Under the pieces are notes generated by a model. The model saw only the letters and a list, made by a program, of their open reading frames with translations, did no database searches and was not told where the DNA came from. A program made the translations under genes and the position numbers. From Nitrosospira sp. Nl5 (GTDB taxonomy: Bacteria; Pseudomonadota; Gammaproteobacteria; Burkholderiales; Nitrosomonadaceae): DNA of 64,000 nt. Shown one piece after another: positions 1 to 9,515 of this stretch. Position 1 is the first letter of the stretch. Every line of letters begins with the position of its first letter. Location of the stretch: the NCBI RefSeq assembly GCF_900102495.1, contig NZ_FMVQ01000001.1, positions 1 through 64,000 on the forward strand, in the 5' to 3' direction.

Positions 1-90
1 CATGGCTTCTTTGCCGCTCATGAGCTGGTAGAGGACCTCATCAATGATGCCCTCCTCGATGAGCGGTTCAATTCTTTTCGGGATTTTCAT
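1..90 (-). CDS. RIO-type serine protein kinase, N-terminal fragment
   Basis: Only the first 30 codons are inside the window; the gene runs off the left edge on the minus strand. It starts at the ATG at 90-88 and reads MKIPKRIEPLIEEGIIDEVL, then YQLMSGKEAM. This matches the N-terminus I know for bacterial RIO1-like kinases, which lead into an atypical protein kinase fold whose glycine-rich segment follows the SGKEA motif. The catalytic part is outside the window, so activity cannot be judged. It is transcribed in the same direction as metG, downstream of it, with about 170 bp between them, so it may be read from the metG transcript or its own promoter. The identification rests on a short segment. 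Confidence 0.6.
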   Translation of the reverse strand, partial: MKIPKRIEPLIEEGIIDEVLYQLMSGKEAM

Positions 91-257
91 GGGCGTTGGG
101 TGAGCGTGCAATATCTGTCGCACGCTGTTCATCTATCCTTGTCAATTCAAGAGGAATTAAAATGATGCAGCAGCAGGTTTCTTCTGCTGGCATCACGGCG
201 CGATTCATTATCGTGCCTGCTAAAGAACCTGTTTCAGGCTTTGGTTTATACAGCCGT

Positions 258-2450
258 TTATTTTACCTTCATCCCAGGCTGTGCTCCTTCATCCGGAGCA
301 AGCAGATACGGTCCGTCGTTCCCGTCACTTGCGGCCAGCACCATTCCCTCCGATATGCCGAATTTCATCTTGCGCGGTGCGAGATTCGCCACCATCACAG
401 TCAGGCGGCCCTTGAGCTGTTCGGGGTCATAGGCTGATTTTATGCCGGCGAACACGGTGCGCTGTTCCGTACCAGTGTCCAGGGTGAGCTTCAGTAATTT
501 ATCCGCGCCTGCTATTTGCTCGGCATTGACGATTCTTGCTACCCTGAGATCCATTCTGGCGAACTCGTCGATGGTCATCATTGCCGACGTGTCGCCTTTT
601 ACGTTCTCTCCATTACGGGAAGGGGAGGAGGGGGTGGAGGGGGTGGAGGAATTGTTTTCCATAGTTTGCGCAGGTTTGATTTGTGGTGGCTGGAGGCTTT
701 CTTTATTGACCTCGATCAGCTTCTCGATCTGTTTGGGATCGATGCGGGTCATAAGGTGTTCGTAATCGTTAATCTGGTGGCCATCAGGTAATAATCTGTT
801 TTGTGAGCTGGCATCCTTCCAGACGAGAGGACTCACTCCGAGAAACCGCTCCGCTTCTGTGGCAAGTTTTGGCAGAACTGGTTTTAAATAAATAGTCAGA
901 ATGCGGAACATATTCAAGGCCACGCTACATACTTCATGCAGCTCCGCGTGTTTCGCACTATTTTTTGCCAGTTCCCATGGTTTCATCCGGTCCACGTATT
1001 GATTGGCGACGTCTGCCGCCAGCATGATTTCCTTTATTGCCTTGCCGTATTCCCTGTGATCATAAAAATGTGCAATTGAGACGTGGCGACCAAGGAAGGT
1101 ATCTCCCTCTCCAAGCTGGCAGAAGAGAAATTGATTGAACCATTTTCTATTGGCTTCTGAAATGGTATGGATGAGCTTCCCCCCAAATCTCCTGGTGATG
1201 AAACCGGAGCATCTGCTGGCGATATTGATATATTTTCCCACCAGATCGCTGTTCACGCGTGCAATGAAGTCATCGAAGTTGAGATCGATGTCTTCCATGG
1301 TGTCGTTGAGCTTGGCGGCATAGTAATAGCGCAGCCATTCTGGATTGAGCCCCTGTCTCAAATAGCTCTCCGCGGTAATGAAAGTGCCGCGGGATTTGGA
1401 CATCTTCTGTCCGTTGACGGTAAGGAATCCATGGGCGTATATCTGGGTTGGAGTGCGGTAACCGGAGAATTTCAGCATTGCCGGCCAAAACAGGGCGTGG
1501 AAGTAGAGGATGTCCTTCCCGATGAAATGCACCATTTCGGTATTGCCGCCGGGCTGTAGAAATTCGTCGATTTCTGCCTGCGATCGCTGCTTCTGCTTGA
1601 AGTAATTCCTGAAGCTGCCGAAGTACCCCACAGGGGCGTCCAGCCAGACATAGAAAAATTTCTTGCGTCCTGTGCCGGGAATCGGGAAGCCAAAATAAGG
1701 GGCATCCCGGGAAATGTCCCAATCCGCCAATCCGCCCGAAAGCCACTCATTCATTTTATTGGCTGCTTCAGGCTGCAGCCGCGGTTTCAGTTCCACCGCC
1801 GTACCGGATTGTCCTTCAAATGATTCAAACACCCACTCTTCAAGAAATGCCTTGCAGCGCGGGTCGGAAAGTCTGAAGAAATGGTGCTTCGAAGACCGGC
1901 GTTCCGGTTTTGCTCCCGATACAGTCGAGTAAGGGTTGATTACATCGGTCGGTGAATATGTGGCGCCACAAGCCTCGCAGGAGTCGCCGTATTGATCTTT
2001 GGCATGGCAATTCGGACATTCACCCTTGATGTATCGGTCCGGCAAAAACATCTGTTTGACCGGGTCATAGAATTGTTCGACCGGGCGTTTGGCAATCAAA
2101 TCCCTTGCTTCGAGTTTTCGGTAGATATCTTCGCAAAATTCCTGGTTCTCGGGCGAATCGGTAGTGTAAAAATTATCGAAATCGACATGAAACCCATCAA
2201 AATCGGCCTTATGTTCATGCCATACTCGATCTATCAGTTGCCTGGGTGTAATCCCTTCTTGTTCAGCGCGAAGCATAATCGGCGTGCCATGCGTGTCATC
2301 CGCACACACATAATGCACCTCGTGCTCTTGCATTTTCTGGAAGCGGACCCATACGTCCGTCTGGATGTACTCCACCAGATGGCCGAGATGAATGCTTCCG
2401 TTGGCATAAGGCAAGGCTGAAGTGACCAGAATTTTTCGTTTGTTCATCAA
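258..2450 (-). CDS. metG: Methionyl-tRNA synthetase
   Basis: Charges tRNA-Met with methionine in the cytoplasm. The 730-residue product has the class I signature in its HIGH variant (HLGH, residues 21-24), a zinc-knuckle region with four cysteines (about 142-160, [18 protein letters not shown]) and the KMSKS loop near residue 348. An anticodon-binding helical domain follows. After a low-complexity Ser/Pro linker comes a C-terminal OB-fold tRNA-binding domain (about 627-730, starting [13 protein letters not shown]), as in the long dimeric E. coli-type enzyme. Two ATG codons are adjacent at the start; either could be used. It is divergent from apbC, with a 277-bp intergenic region that must hold both promoters. 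Nothing in it looks damaged. Confidence 0.97.
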   Translation of the reverse strand: MMNKRKILVTSALPYANGSIHLGHLVEYIQTDVWVRFQKMQEHEVHYVCADDTHGTPIMLRAEQEGITPRQLIDRVWHEHKADFDGFHVDFDNFYTTDSPENQEFCEDIYRKLEARDLIAKRPVEQFYDPVKQMFLPDRYIKGECPNCHAKDQYGDSCEACGATYSPTDVINPYSTVSGAKPERRSSKHHFFRLSDPRCKAFLEEWVFESFEGQSGTAVELKPRLQPEAANKMNEWLSGGLADWDISRDAPYFGFPIPGTGRKKFFYVWLDAPVGYFGSFRNYFKQKQRSQAEIDEFLQPGGNTEMVHFIGKDILYFHALFWPAMLKFSGYRTPTQIYAHGFLTVNGQKMSKSRGTFITAESYLRQGLNPEWLRYYYAAKLNDTMEDIDLNFDDFIARVNSDLVGKYINIASRCSGFITRRFGGKLIHTISEANRKWFNQFLFCQLGEGDTFLGRHVSIAHFYDHREYGKAIKEIMLAADVANQYVDRMKPWELAKNSAKHAELHEVCSVALNMFRILTIYLKPVLPKLATEAERFLGVSPLVWKDASSQNRLLPDGHQINDYEHLMTRIDPKQIEKLIEVNKESLQPPQIKPAQTMENNSSTPSTPSSPSRNGENVKGDTSAMMTIDEFARMDLRVARIVNAEQIAGADKLLKLTLDTGTEQRTVFAGIKSAYDPEQLKGRLTVMVANLAPRKMKFGISEGMVLAASDGNDGPYLLAPDEGAQPGMKVK

Positions 2451-2727
2451 TTATCTATAGAAATAGCCAAATACAATTGTAACAAACTGCGGGCCTGGCG
2501 GTCTGTTGAACTGAAGGGGGCCGATAGAGAGTGATTTCTAACTGAGCTCTCCAGTTCTTGTTGATCGGGGCAATATGCAATCCAGCTACAGATTTGCGAG
2601 CCCCTGTTCAGCATATTCGTTCTCGATCTATTGTTGCTTTAATTTTTCCGGCCCCCAGATTCTCGACCGTGATATTTGTTAATATCCGGGGCACCGGTTT
2701 GTTGCCGTAGGACAAAGGAGTGATAAC

Positions 2728-3816
2728 GTGGCTATCTCAGAACAGCAAGTACAATTCGCCCTCGGGCAAATTACCGATCTCAGCACGGGCAAGGATTATG
2801 TGGCCAGCAATGAAGCGCGCAACATAAAAATAGAGGGCGATAACGTATCGCTTGATATTGTGCTCGGTTATCCGGCAAAAAGCGTGATCGAAGGTATTCG
2901 GAAACAGGTGGTTGACCAACTCAAAAGCATTCCCGGTATTGGCAACGTGAATGTAAATATCACGAGCAAGATTGTTTCCCACAGCGTCCAACGGGGGGTA
3001 AAACTCATCCCCGGAGTGAAGAATATCATTGCCGTGGCGTCCGGCAAGGGCGGCGTGGGAAAGTCCGCCACAGCAGTAAACTTGGCGTTGGCCCTGGCCG
3101 CCGAGGGCGCTTCCGTCGGGATTCTGGACGCCGATATCTATGGTCCTTCACAACCGCAGATGCTGGGGATCACTGGCCGCCCCGAATCTCCCGATGGCAA
3201 AAGCATCGAACCGATGAAAGCGCACGGCATCCAGGCCATGTCAATTGGTTTCCTGATAGACGTGGAAACGCCAATGGTGTGGCGCGGACCGATGGTTACC
3301 CAGGCATTGCAGCAATTGTTGAACGACACGCGATGGAACGACGTGGATTACCTCATCGTGGATATGCCGCCAGGCACCGGTGATATCCAGTTAACCCTTG
3401 CACAAAAAGTGCCGGTTACCGGCGCCATTATTGTTACCACGCCGCAGGATATCGCACTGCTTGACGCACGCAAGGGGCTCAAGATGTTCGAGAAAGTGGG
3501 TATCCCAATTATCGGCATTGTCGAAAACATGAGTACTCACATCTGTTCCAAATGCGGACAGGAGGAGCATATTTTTGGCACCGGCGGCGGCGAGAAAATG
3601 TGCAAGGATTATGATGTGGAATTTCTGGGGGACTTGCCGCTCGACATTAAAATCCGCGAACATACGGATTCCGGAGCTCCCACAGTGGTCGCCGATCCAG
3701 AGGGACGCGTAGCGGAAACTTATCGCCGCATTGCGCGCCGCCTCGCGGTCAAGATCGACGAACTGTCGCTGGATCACTCTGCGTTATTCGCAAAGATTGT
3801 GATTCAGGATACGTGA
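2728..3816 (+). CDS. apbC: Iron-sulfur cluster carrier ATPase ApbC/Mrp
   Basis: P-loop ATPase that binds and hands on Fe-S clusters to apoproteins. The 362-residue product has an N-terminal MIP18/DUF59-type domain (about 1-85), then the deviant Walker A motif SGKGGVGKSA (about 105-113) typical of the Mrp/MinD/NBP35 group. The switch region DMPPGTGD is present, and a CxxC pair (C273, C276, in CSKCGQ) is the expected cluster-binding site of the dimer. The start is GTG at 2728, chosen because a strong AAAGGAG ribosome-binding site sits at 2714-2720 and the family N-terminus matches. It is divergent from metG, and dcd follows 95 bp downstream. Confidence 0.95.
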   Translation: MAISEQQVQFALGQITDLSTGKDYVASNEARNIKIEGDNVSLDIVLGYPAKSVIEGIRKQVVDQLKSIPGIGNVNVNITSKIVSHSVQRGVKLIPGVKNIIAVASGKGGVGKSATAVNLALALAAEGASVGILDADIYGPSQPQMLGITGRPESPDGKSIEPMKAHGIQAMSIGFLIDVETPMVWRGPMVTQALQQLLNDTRWNDVDYLIVDMPPGTGDIQLTLAQKVPVTGAIIVTTPQDIALLDARKGLKMFEKVGIPIIGIVENMSTHICSKCGQEEHIFGTGGGEKMCKDYDVEFLGDLPLDIKIREHTDSGAPTVVADPEGRVAETYRRIARRLAVKIDELSLDHSALFAKIVIQDT

Positions 3817-3827
3817 TAACTCGCGAA

Positions 3828-3852
3828 ACCGGCGAGCGAAATGGCCGCCGGT
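3828..3852. repeat. Short hairpin between apbC and dcd
   Basis: ACCGGCG (3828-3834) and CGCCGGT (3846-3852) form a perfect 7-bp GC-rich stem with an 11-base loop just after the apbC stop codon. No T-tract follows, so it is not a classical intrinsic terminator. It could stabilise the apbC mRNA end or cause pausing ahead of dcd. Confidence 0.4.
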
Positions 3853-3911
3853 CCGTGGTTCATTTGCCGCCTGTTCACCCCTAACATCGTTTAGCCACTT
3901 TCATCCTAAAA

Positions 3912-4478
3912 ATGACTATAAAATCCGACAAATGGATACGTCGCATGGCGGCGGAACATCGCATGATTGAACCTTTCGAGCCCAATCAGATCAAGCATGT
4001 GAACGGCCACAAGATCGTTTCATATGGAACGTCGAGTTATGGCTATGATATTCGCTGCTCGGATGAGTTCAAACTGTTCACCAATATCAATTCCGCCATC
4101 GTCGATCCCAAGAATTTTGATTCCAACTCTTTCGTCGATGTGAAAAGCGATGTTTGCCTCATCCCGCCCAATTCGTTCGCGCTTGCGCGCACCGTTGAGT
4201 ATTTTCGCATTCCGCGCAATGTGCTGACTATCTGCCTGGGAAAATCCACTTATGCGCGTTGCGGCATTATCGTTAACGTCACCCCGTTTGAGCCGGAATG
4301 GGAGGGCTATGTCACTTTGGAGTTTTCCAATACCACACCCCTTCCCGCCAAGATTTATGCAAATGAGGGGGTTGCCCAGGTCATTTTCTTTGAATCAGAT
4401 GAAGTATGCGAGATTTCGTACAAGGATCGCGGCGGAAAATATCAGGGTCAGCATGGTGTAACCTTGCCGAAGATCTGA
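3912..4478 (+). CDS. dcd: dCTP deaminase
   Basis: Deaminates dCTP to dUTP, the precursor from which dUTPase and thymidylate synthase make dTMP; thyA lies 2.2 kb away. The 188-residue product has the usual family length. It begins [16 protein letters not shown], carries the trimeric dUTPase-fold segment [12 protein letters not shown], where the Ser-Xaa-Xaa-Arg nucleotide-binding motif lies, and the catalytic glutamate region [18 protein letters not shown]. The C-terminal tail [13 protein letters not shown] closes over the active site in this family. No strong Shine-Dalgarno is visible, but the ATG at 3912 gives the expected N-terminus. It is probably cotranscribed with apbC. Confidence 0.95.
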   Translation: MTIKSDKWIRRMAAEHRMIEPFEPNQIKHVNGHKIVSYGTSSYGYDIRCSDEFKLFTNINSAIVDPKNFDSNSFVDVKSDVCLIPPNSFALARTVEYFRIPRNVLTICLGKSTYARCGIIVNVTPFEPEWEGYVTLEFSNTTPLPAKIYANEGVAQVIFFESDEVCEISYKDRGGKYQGQHGVTLPKI

Positions 4479-4697
4479 TTTTGTTGCAGGAACGAGACAT
4501 CCCGCTGCGAAAGGAACCAGAACGAGCGCCGCCGCAGTTTTAGCATATTTCTGCAGAAACCACAAATTGTAGCGCTGTAGGGGGATGTCCCCCCCAATAT
4601 CTTCCTTCCAGGCTAGCATGACTCATATGATGTGGAGTGGATTTTTTGAGAGAATTTTCTCGGGACTATGTCATTTTTTTTAATCTGAAAAAAACGC

Positions 4698-4725
4698 TTG
4701 ATTCCCGCGGAATGACGTTTATAAT
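4698..4725 (+). promoter_or_regulatory. Sigma-70-type promoter of the decarboxylase transcript
   Basis: TTGATT (4698-4703) and TATAAT (4720-4725) are separated by 16 bases, a near-consensus housekeeping promoter. Transcription should begin near 4732, giving a 5' leader of about 120 bases that carries a small ORF before the decarboxylase start at 4851. Confidence 0.65.
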
Positions 4726-4763
4726 CCGCTTTTTTTCCGACGTATTAAGAACAGGAGGTCATC

Positions 4764-4829
4764 ATGAAAAGCAAAGCAAACTATTTCGGTTCGGCTGATC
4801 TGGTAAACATCCATATTCCCGTAACGTAG
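4764..4829 (+). CDS. Putative 21-aa leader peptide upstream of the decarboxylase
   Basis: A short ORF, MKSKANYFGSADLVNIHIPV plus a final T, begins at ATG 4764 and ends with TAG at 4829. A full consensus Shine-Dalgarno AGGAGG sits at 4753-4758 with ideal spacing, better than the one in front of the decarboxylase itself. It lies wholly inside the predicted transcript and ends 21 bases before the decarboxylase start. CCTCC at 4830-4834 is complementary to GGAGG at 4754-4758, so the leader's own ribosome-binding site could be masked by the sequence just after its stop codon. The family of this peptide is unknown to me. By analogy with SpeFL, the ornithine-sensing leader of enteric speF, it may couple polyamine or ornithine level to decarboxylase expression. 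That function is inference. Confidence 0.5.
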   Translation: MKSKANYFGSADLVNIHIPVT

Positions 4830-4850
4830 CCTCCCTGAAGGAAGACTCTC

Positions 4851-6026
4851 ATGCAAATGCGCACTACCGCTCTACGTAAAAAAGTAGAAGCCGAAGCTGT
4901 ATTCGACACCCATCCCGAAGTGAGCCTGGATTTTGAATATGTCCAGGCAGCCCTGAAAAATGGCTACAGCAAGCCGTTCCTGCTGGTTGACAGCAACATT
5001 ATCCGCAATAAAGCCCGTCGTTTCAAAGCTGCCATGCCGCTGGTACAGCCGCATTACGCAGTCAAGGCCAATCCCGAGCCGCGCGTGCTGAGAACCCTGA
5101 TCGAGGAAGGTGCCGGATTTGAAATTGCCTCCATCTCTGAACTGGATCTCTTGATGAGCCTGGGCGTACCCGCTGCGGAGATTTATTATAGCAATCCGAT
5201 GAAATCACGAGCCTATCTGGAATACGCAGCTTCCAAAGGCGTCGAATGGTACGTACTGGATAGTGTCGAAGAGCTACGTAAAATTGTGAGTGTCAAGTCG
5301 GATGCCAAACTGTATTTGCGCATAGATACCCCCAATATCGGCAGCGATTGGCCACTGGCAGGAAAATTTGGCACTCATGCCGCCGAGATCAAAGGCATTA
5401 TTAGCGAGGCGGCGAAACTTAAAGCCGATCTCGCGGGCGTGACGTTCCATGTGGGATCGCAGTGCCGTAATCCGCAGAACTGGAGAGTTGGCATCGAGCG
5501 GGCCAAAAAGGTTTTTAGTGACATGCGGCGCGTAGGGTTGACGCCGCGCTTGCTCAATATCGGTGGGGGCTACCCGGTACGCCATATGAAGCCGATTCCT
5601 TCGATTGAAATAATAGGAGAGGTGGTGAATGCCGCCATCGCGGACTTGCCGAAGGATATTCGCATCATGGCCGAGCCGGGGCGCTACCTGGTATCGGACG
5701 CGGCTTATTTCGTCTGCCGCGTGGTAGGCACCGCCACCCGCAACGGCAAGCGCTGGATGTACTGGGATGCAGGAATGTTTGGCGGCGTGATCGAAGTCAC
5801 CGAGGGGCTGCGCTATGAAATTCTTTCAGACCGTACCGGGCATGACATTCCCTGGTCAATTGCCGGACCTACGTGTGATTCAGTGGATATCCTGATGCGT
5901 GACGAAATGCTGCCGGAGGACATTCAGGAAGGCGACTTCATCTATATCCCCAATGCAGGCGCCTACACTACCGCCTACGCCAGCAATTTCAATGGCTTTC
6001 CGTTACCGGATGTGGTCGTATTGTAA
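4851..6026 (+). CDS. Type III PLP-dependent ornithine/lysine-type decarboxylase
   Basis: Decarboxylates a basic amino acid, most likely ornithine to putrescine, for polyamine synthesis. The 391-residue product has the alanine-racemase-fold group of PLP enzymes in order: the PLP-lysine motif HYAVKANPEP (about 66-75), the ring-stacking histidine in FHVGSQ, the phosphate-binding GGGYP, EPGRYL, the CDSVD active-site cysteine segment contributed across the dimer, and YTTAYASNFNGF near the end. This set is typical of eukaryotic-like ornithine decarboxylases and the bacterial bifunctional lysine/ornithine enzymes; substrate choice cannot be settled here. The ATG at 4851 has a GAAGGAAG-like ribosome-binding site. 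A 21-codon leader ORF precedes it and an intrinsic terminator follows at 6074-6106, so it forms a single transcription unit. Confidence 0.9.
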   Translation: MQMRTTALRKKVEAEAVFDTHPEVSLDFEYVQAALKNGYSKPFLLVDSNIIRNKARRFKAAMPLVQPHYAVKANPEPRVLRTLIEEGAGFEIASISELDLLMSLGVPAAEIYYSNPMKSRAYLEYAASKGVEWYVLDSVEELRKIVSVKSDAKLYLRIDTPNIGSDWPLAGKFGTHAAEIKGIISEAAKLKADLAGVTFHVGSQCRNPQNWRVGIERAKKVFSDMRRVGLTPRLLNIGGGYPVRHMKPIPSIEIIGEVVNAAIADLPKDIRIMAEPGRYLVSDAAYFVCRVVGTATRNGKRWMYWDAGMFGGVIEVTEGLRYEILSDRTGHDIPWSIAGPTCDSVDILMRDEMLPEDIQEGDFIYIPNAGAYTTAYASNFNGFPLPDVVVL

Positions 6027-6073
6027 CGATGAGACTGCCAAGATAAGCAGAATTTTCAGAAACAGAAATAAGG

Positions 6074-6106
6074 ATGGCGGGACGATAATGTGCCCGCCAT
6101 TTTTTT
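6074..6106 (+). terminator. Intrinsic terminator after the decarboxylase gene
   Basis: ATGGCGGG (6074-6081) pairs perfectly with CCCGCCAT (6093-6100) across an 11-base loop and runs straight into seven T residues. It lies 48 bases after the stop codon. It may also insulate the convergent folA gene, whose stop codon is at 6130. Confidence 0.85.
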
Positions 6107-6129
6107 ACAGCTTTCAACGTTGGATTGAT

Positions 6130-6654
6130 TTATCCTTGAATCAGATTTTTGCGGTCAAGTATTACAAAATCGTACTCCAACCCATTGTCTTCATCCAGAC
6201 GGTATTTCTCACGAGAGGTCTCACGCCATTCGTCGTAATTGAATTCGGGAAATAGCACATCACCGTCGAAATCTCTTTGGATCTCGGTAAGATACAACCG
6301 ATTGCATAGCGGCAGGGTTTGGCGGAATATTTCCGTCCCGCCGATCACAAAGCTTTCAGTCTCCATATCCGTCGTTTTTTTGTAGCAAACGTCCAGCGCT
6401 TCAGGGATCGAGCCCACGACGATAGCACCCTCGACTTCGTAATCTGGTCGGCGTGTGACAATAATACAGGTGCGCCCGGGCAACGGCTTTCCGATGGATT
6501 CGTAAGTCTTGCGCCCCATGATGATGGAATGGCCCATGGTGAGCGCCTTGAAGCGCTTCAGATCGGACGGCAGCCGCCAGGGCAATACGTTATCTTTGCC
6601 AATGACGCGATTTTGAGACATTGCCACCAGGAGAGAAAGACGCTGGCGGGTCAT
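6130..6654 (-). CDS. folA: Dihydrofolate reductase
   Basis: Reduces dihydrofolate to tetrahydrofolate with NADPH, regenerating the cofactor oxidised by thymidylate synthase. The 174-residue chain shows the family landmarks: the Met20-loop segment [19 protein letters not shown] (with the catalytic acid position in the following helix), the NADPH motif [11 protein letters not shown], and [11 protein letters not shown]. The ATG at 6654 overlaps the stop codon of thyA (ATGA-type overlap, 4 bases), so the two are translationally coupled with thyA first. This thyA-folA pairing is common and makes metabolic sense because ThyA produces dihydrofolate. Confidence 0.96.
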   Translation of the reverse strand: MTRQRLSLLVAMSQNRVIGKDNVLPWRLPSDLKRFKALTMGHSIIMGRKTYESIGKPLPGRTCIIVTRRPDYEVEGAIVVGSIPEALDVCYKKTTDMETESFVIGGTEIFRQTLPLCNRLYLTEIQRDFDGDVLFPEFNYDEWRETSREKYRLDEDNGLEYDFVILDRKNLIQG

Positions 6655-7445
6655 ACTGCGACTGGCGCCTTGATCGCCGGATAAGGATCATAACCCTCGA
6701 GCATGATATCTTCATATTTGAAATCGAGGATGTCATGCACTGCCGGGTTCAGTTTCATTACCGGCAACGCTCTTGGTTTCCTGCTTAGCTGTTCTTGTGC
6801 TTGTGTCAAATGGTTGAGGTAGAGGTGCGCGTCGCCGAGGGTATGCACAAAGTCCCCTGGTTTCAAATTGCAACTTTGCGCCACCATCTGCGTGAGCAGG
6901 GCGTAGGAGGCAATGTTGAACGGGACGCCCAGGAAAATATCGGCACTGCGCTGATAAAGCTGGCATGAAAGCTTTCCACCGGCGACGTAAAACTGAAAAA
7001 GGGCGTGACACGGCGACAATTTCATTTCATGCAGCTCACCCACATTCCACGATGAAACAATTATGCGCCGGGAGTCAGGATTATTCCTGATCTGTTCGAT
7101 TACCTGCGTGATCTGATCGATATGCTGTCCATCCGGACCCGGCCAGGATCGCCATTGACGGCCATAGATTGGGCCGAGGCCGCCGTTCTCGTCGGCCCAC
7201 TCATCCCAGATGGAAACGCCATTGTCCTTTAAATATTTAATATTGGTGTCACCTCGCAAAAACCATAGTAATTCGTGAATGATGGATTTCACGTGGCATT
7301 TTTTGGTGGTTACCAGGGGGAAGCCTTCTGACAAGTCGAAACGCATCTGGTAGCCGAATACGGAAAGGGTGCCGGTGCCGGTGCGGTCCGATTTATTGTG
7401 CCCGTGCTTGAGCACATGTTGCATTAGTTCGAGATACTGGCGCAT
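6651..7445 (-). CDS. thyA: Thymidylate synthase ThyA
   Basis: Methylates dUMP to dTMP using methylene-tetrahydrofolate. At 264 residues it has exactly the length of the E. coli enzyme. The catalytic cysteine is in [11 protein letters not shown] near residue 146. Other conserved segments are [10 protein letters not shown], the phosphate-binding arginines in [13 protein letters not shown], the dUMP-binding [18 protein letters not shown] and [12 protein letters not shown]. It is the first gene of the thyA-folA operon. The start is ATG at 7445; the intergenic region to the divergent aminopeptidase gene is 109 bp. Confidence 0.97.
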   Translation of the reverse strand: MRQYLELMQHVLKHGHNKSDRTGTGTLSVFGYQMRFDLSEGFPLVTTKKCHVKSIIHELLWFLRGDTNIKYLKDNGVSIWDEWADENGGLGPIYGRQWRSWPGPDGQHIDQITQVIEQIRNNPDSRRIIVSSWNVGELHEMKLSPCHALFQFYVAGGKLSCQLYQRSADIFLGVPFNIASYALLTQMVAQSCNLKPGDFVHTLGDAHLYLNHLTQAQEQLSRKPRALPVMKLNPAVHDILDFKYEDIMLEGYDPYPAIKAPVAV

Positions 7446-7554
7446 AGGAAATCAGGCAATGGAAAAGTCCTACTTGAGCTAAGGATGCGGCGGGCAGAAT
7501 AGGCGCGTGGCGTATATAATAGTGGACTTATATTTTACAAGATAGGCCGCCAAT

Positions 7555-9036
7555 ATGTTGGCAACATTGACGCAGAATGCGTCCCCCCTAAGCGAATCAA
7601 GCAAGGCCATGCACATTCTGGTGGTGCTGCCAAAGTCGGGCAAATCACCGGATACGCTTCAGAAGAAGTTTGATTTTCCAGGTAAAGGCGTACTGGAAGC
7701 CTTGTTGGCGCGGCGCAAGATACAGTTCGAGGAGATTGGCGGTATGGCGGCCGCTAATCTCACAGGCGGCGCGTTGTGCGTCTGGGTGATGGTGGATTCA
7801 AGCCAATCCATATTCGAGCAGCAAACCATCGTTCGCAAAGCCGCCCAGATGCTGCTGGACGAAAGTCCCGCTGAAATACATCTTGCGGTTTATGGCGATA
7901 CAGACGAAAAGCGCGCATTTGCGCAACTGGCGGTATATGCCGCCTGGATCAACGGTCCGGTATTGCCGTTGCGCAAAACCGACAAGAAAAAAGCGGGCAG
8001 GAAGCCGTTGGCGAGACTCGTGCTGCACGGATACAAGGAAGCAGGCAAGTTTGCGTTACTCCGCGCCAAGGCGGAAGGCAATCTGCTCACGCGCAAACTC
8101 ACGGTATTGCCGCCCAACGAATTGACGCCGGGACTTTATCGCAAGCACGTCAGGAAACTTGCAGCCGGCGAAGGCTGGAAATATCAGGAATTTGACGTCA
8201 AGACGCTGCGTAAAATGGGTGCAGGTGCGTTTGTGGCTGTAGCCCAGGGTAGTGACCCTGAAGATGCCGCGATTGTGCATTTGCAACGGGTCGTCAAGAA
8301 TGCGAACAAAACTGTGGCGCTGGTCGGCAAAGGCATCTGCTTTGATACGGGGGGCCATAACTTGAAGCCGGCTCGCTACATGCATGGCATGCACGAGGAC
8401 ATGAACGGCTCGGCGGTAGCATTGGGCCTTTTGTTGGCCGCGACCCGCGCCGATCTGCCAGTGAATATCGATTGCTGGCTCGCCATCGCTCAAAACCATA
8501 TCAGCCCCCGTGCTTATAAACAGAACGACGTCATAACAGCCTTAAATGGAACCACCATCGAGATTATCCATACCGACGCCGAGGGCCGGATGGTGCTCGC
8601 AGATACGCTGGATCTGGCGGCGAAACGGAAGCCGGACATGATGATGGATTTCGCGACCTTGACCGGTAGCATGCACACGGCGCTCGGATCGCATTACAGC
8701 GGCATTCTCAGTAATCGGGAGGACCTGATACGGAAGGCGCTGATAGCGGGAAAATCAAGTGGCGAACGAATCTGGGCATTTCCAATGGACGCCGATTACG
8801 ACACGGAGCTGGAAAGTACAATTGCCGATATTAAGCAGTGTACTCTGGAAGGCGAGGCAGACCACATTCTCGCTGCCCGTTTTCTCAGCCGCTTTGTGCG
8901 TGATATAGCCTGGCTGCATATGGATCTCTCCGCCAATCATCACAAAGGGGGACTGGGCGCGGTTGGGAGCGATGTTACGGGCTTTGGTGTGGCGTGGGGA
9001 ATTGAGATGCTGGGGGAGGTACTTCAGACGGACTGA
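7555..9036 (+). CDS. M17-family leucyl aminopeptidase, divergent type
   Basis: Predicted dizinc cytosolic aminopeptidase of the M17/PepA family, 493 residues. The C-terminal catalytic half has the metal-binding sequence KGICFDTGG (lysine near 259) followed by a lysine in NLKPA, the DMNGSAVALG segment, and TDAEGRMVLADTL near residue 340, the family signature in which the usual NTDAEGR is HTDAEGR. The N-terminal half shows none of the sequence I associate with PepA, which suggests a separate subfamily. Upstream, TATAAT-like sequence near 7514 could be its -10 element. It stands alone between thyA and a 479-bp region, with no sign of an operon partner. The natural substrate is unknown. Confidence 0.85.
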   Translation: MLATLTQNASPLSESSKAMHILVVLPKSGKSPDTLQKKFDFPGKGVLEALLARRKIQFEEIGGMAAANLTGGALCVWVMVDSSQSIFEQQTIVRKAAQMLLDESPAEIHLAVYGDTDEKRAFAQLAVYAAWINGPVLPLRKTDKKKAGRKPLARLVLHGYKEAGKFALLRAKAEGNLLTRKLTVLPPNELTPGLYRKHVRKLAAGEGWKYQEFDVKTLRKMGAGAFVAVAQGSDPEDAAIVHLQRVVKNANKTVALVGKGICFDTGGHNLKPARYMHGMHEDMNGSAVALGLLLAATRADLPVNIDCWLAIAQNHISPRAYKQNDVITALNGTTIEIIHTDAEGRMVLADTLDLAAKRKPDMMMDFATLTGSMHTALGSHYSGILSNREDLIRKALIAGKSSGERIWAFPMDADYDTELESTIADIKQCTLEGEADHILAARFLSRFVRDIAWLHMDLSANHHKGGLGAVGSDVTGFGVAWGIEMLGEVLQTD

Positions 9037-9286
9037 TATGCCCAGCTGTTTTAGCGCCCCATCATTTGGTACTTCTACACCTCACCCGCGACACCGGTAT
9101 CCAGCCTGCTGTCTTTGTGTTGGTGGGGTTACGCCGCGCTTTACCCATCCTGCATAGAATCATCGGGTAACTTGCCTGATAATACTATTAAGCTCGCAAG
9201 CTTGACGTCGTGAGCTTTACCCCCTGTTATCAGCATGGCGTCATGATTTTCCTTTATCTCTGTCCCCATACGTAACGGACAAACCG

Positions 9287-9436
9287 CTACCAGCGGCCGA
9301 GGCTGATCGCCTGTGGGGATCTTTTCTGTACGCGTGCCAATCGATCGCGGCTCGTGCTCAATTTTACCTGTGCATGAACCGGGCGCAGAGCAAGACCGCC
9401 CGGGCCTTTGAGTTTATCGGGATCAGGTTTTGTCAT
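9287..9436 (-). CDS. Possible 49-aa small protein, unrecognised
   Basis: This lies in the 479-bp stretch between the aminopeptidase and aroC, which otherwise shows no gene. From the ATG at 9436 it reads MTKPDPDKLKGPGGLALRP and continues to a stop at 9287. It is basic and polar with no membrane segment or cysteine. A weak GGTGGA-like ribosome-binding site precedes the ATG. I recognise no family. It could be a real small protein, a gene remnant or chance; divergence from aroC gives no further clue. The rest of the stretch (9037-9286) shows only an imperfect AAGCTC/GAGCTT inverted repeat near 9190. Confidence 0.25.
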   Translation of the reverse strand: MTKPDPDKLKGPGGLALRPVHAQVKLSTSRDRLARVQKRSPQAISLGRW

Positions 9437-9515
9437 GGTGAATCCACCGGTAGATGAAATGCGGAGTAGAGGGGATATGTTAAACTTGACGCATTGATTT
9501 AGCGAGAAAAACAAA

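Noticed and set aside
96..437. Plus-strand frames opposite the end of metG
   Set aside because: They are antisense shadows of metG without start signals or family resemblance.
4496..4589. GACATCCC (4496-4503) and GGGATGTC (4582-4589) as ends of a small mobile element
   Set aside because: Only 8 bp of inverted repeat, no target duplication and no second copy seen; could be a chance hairpin after dcd.
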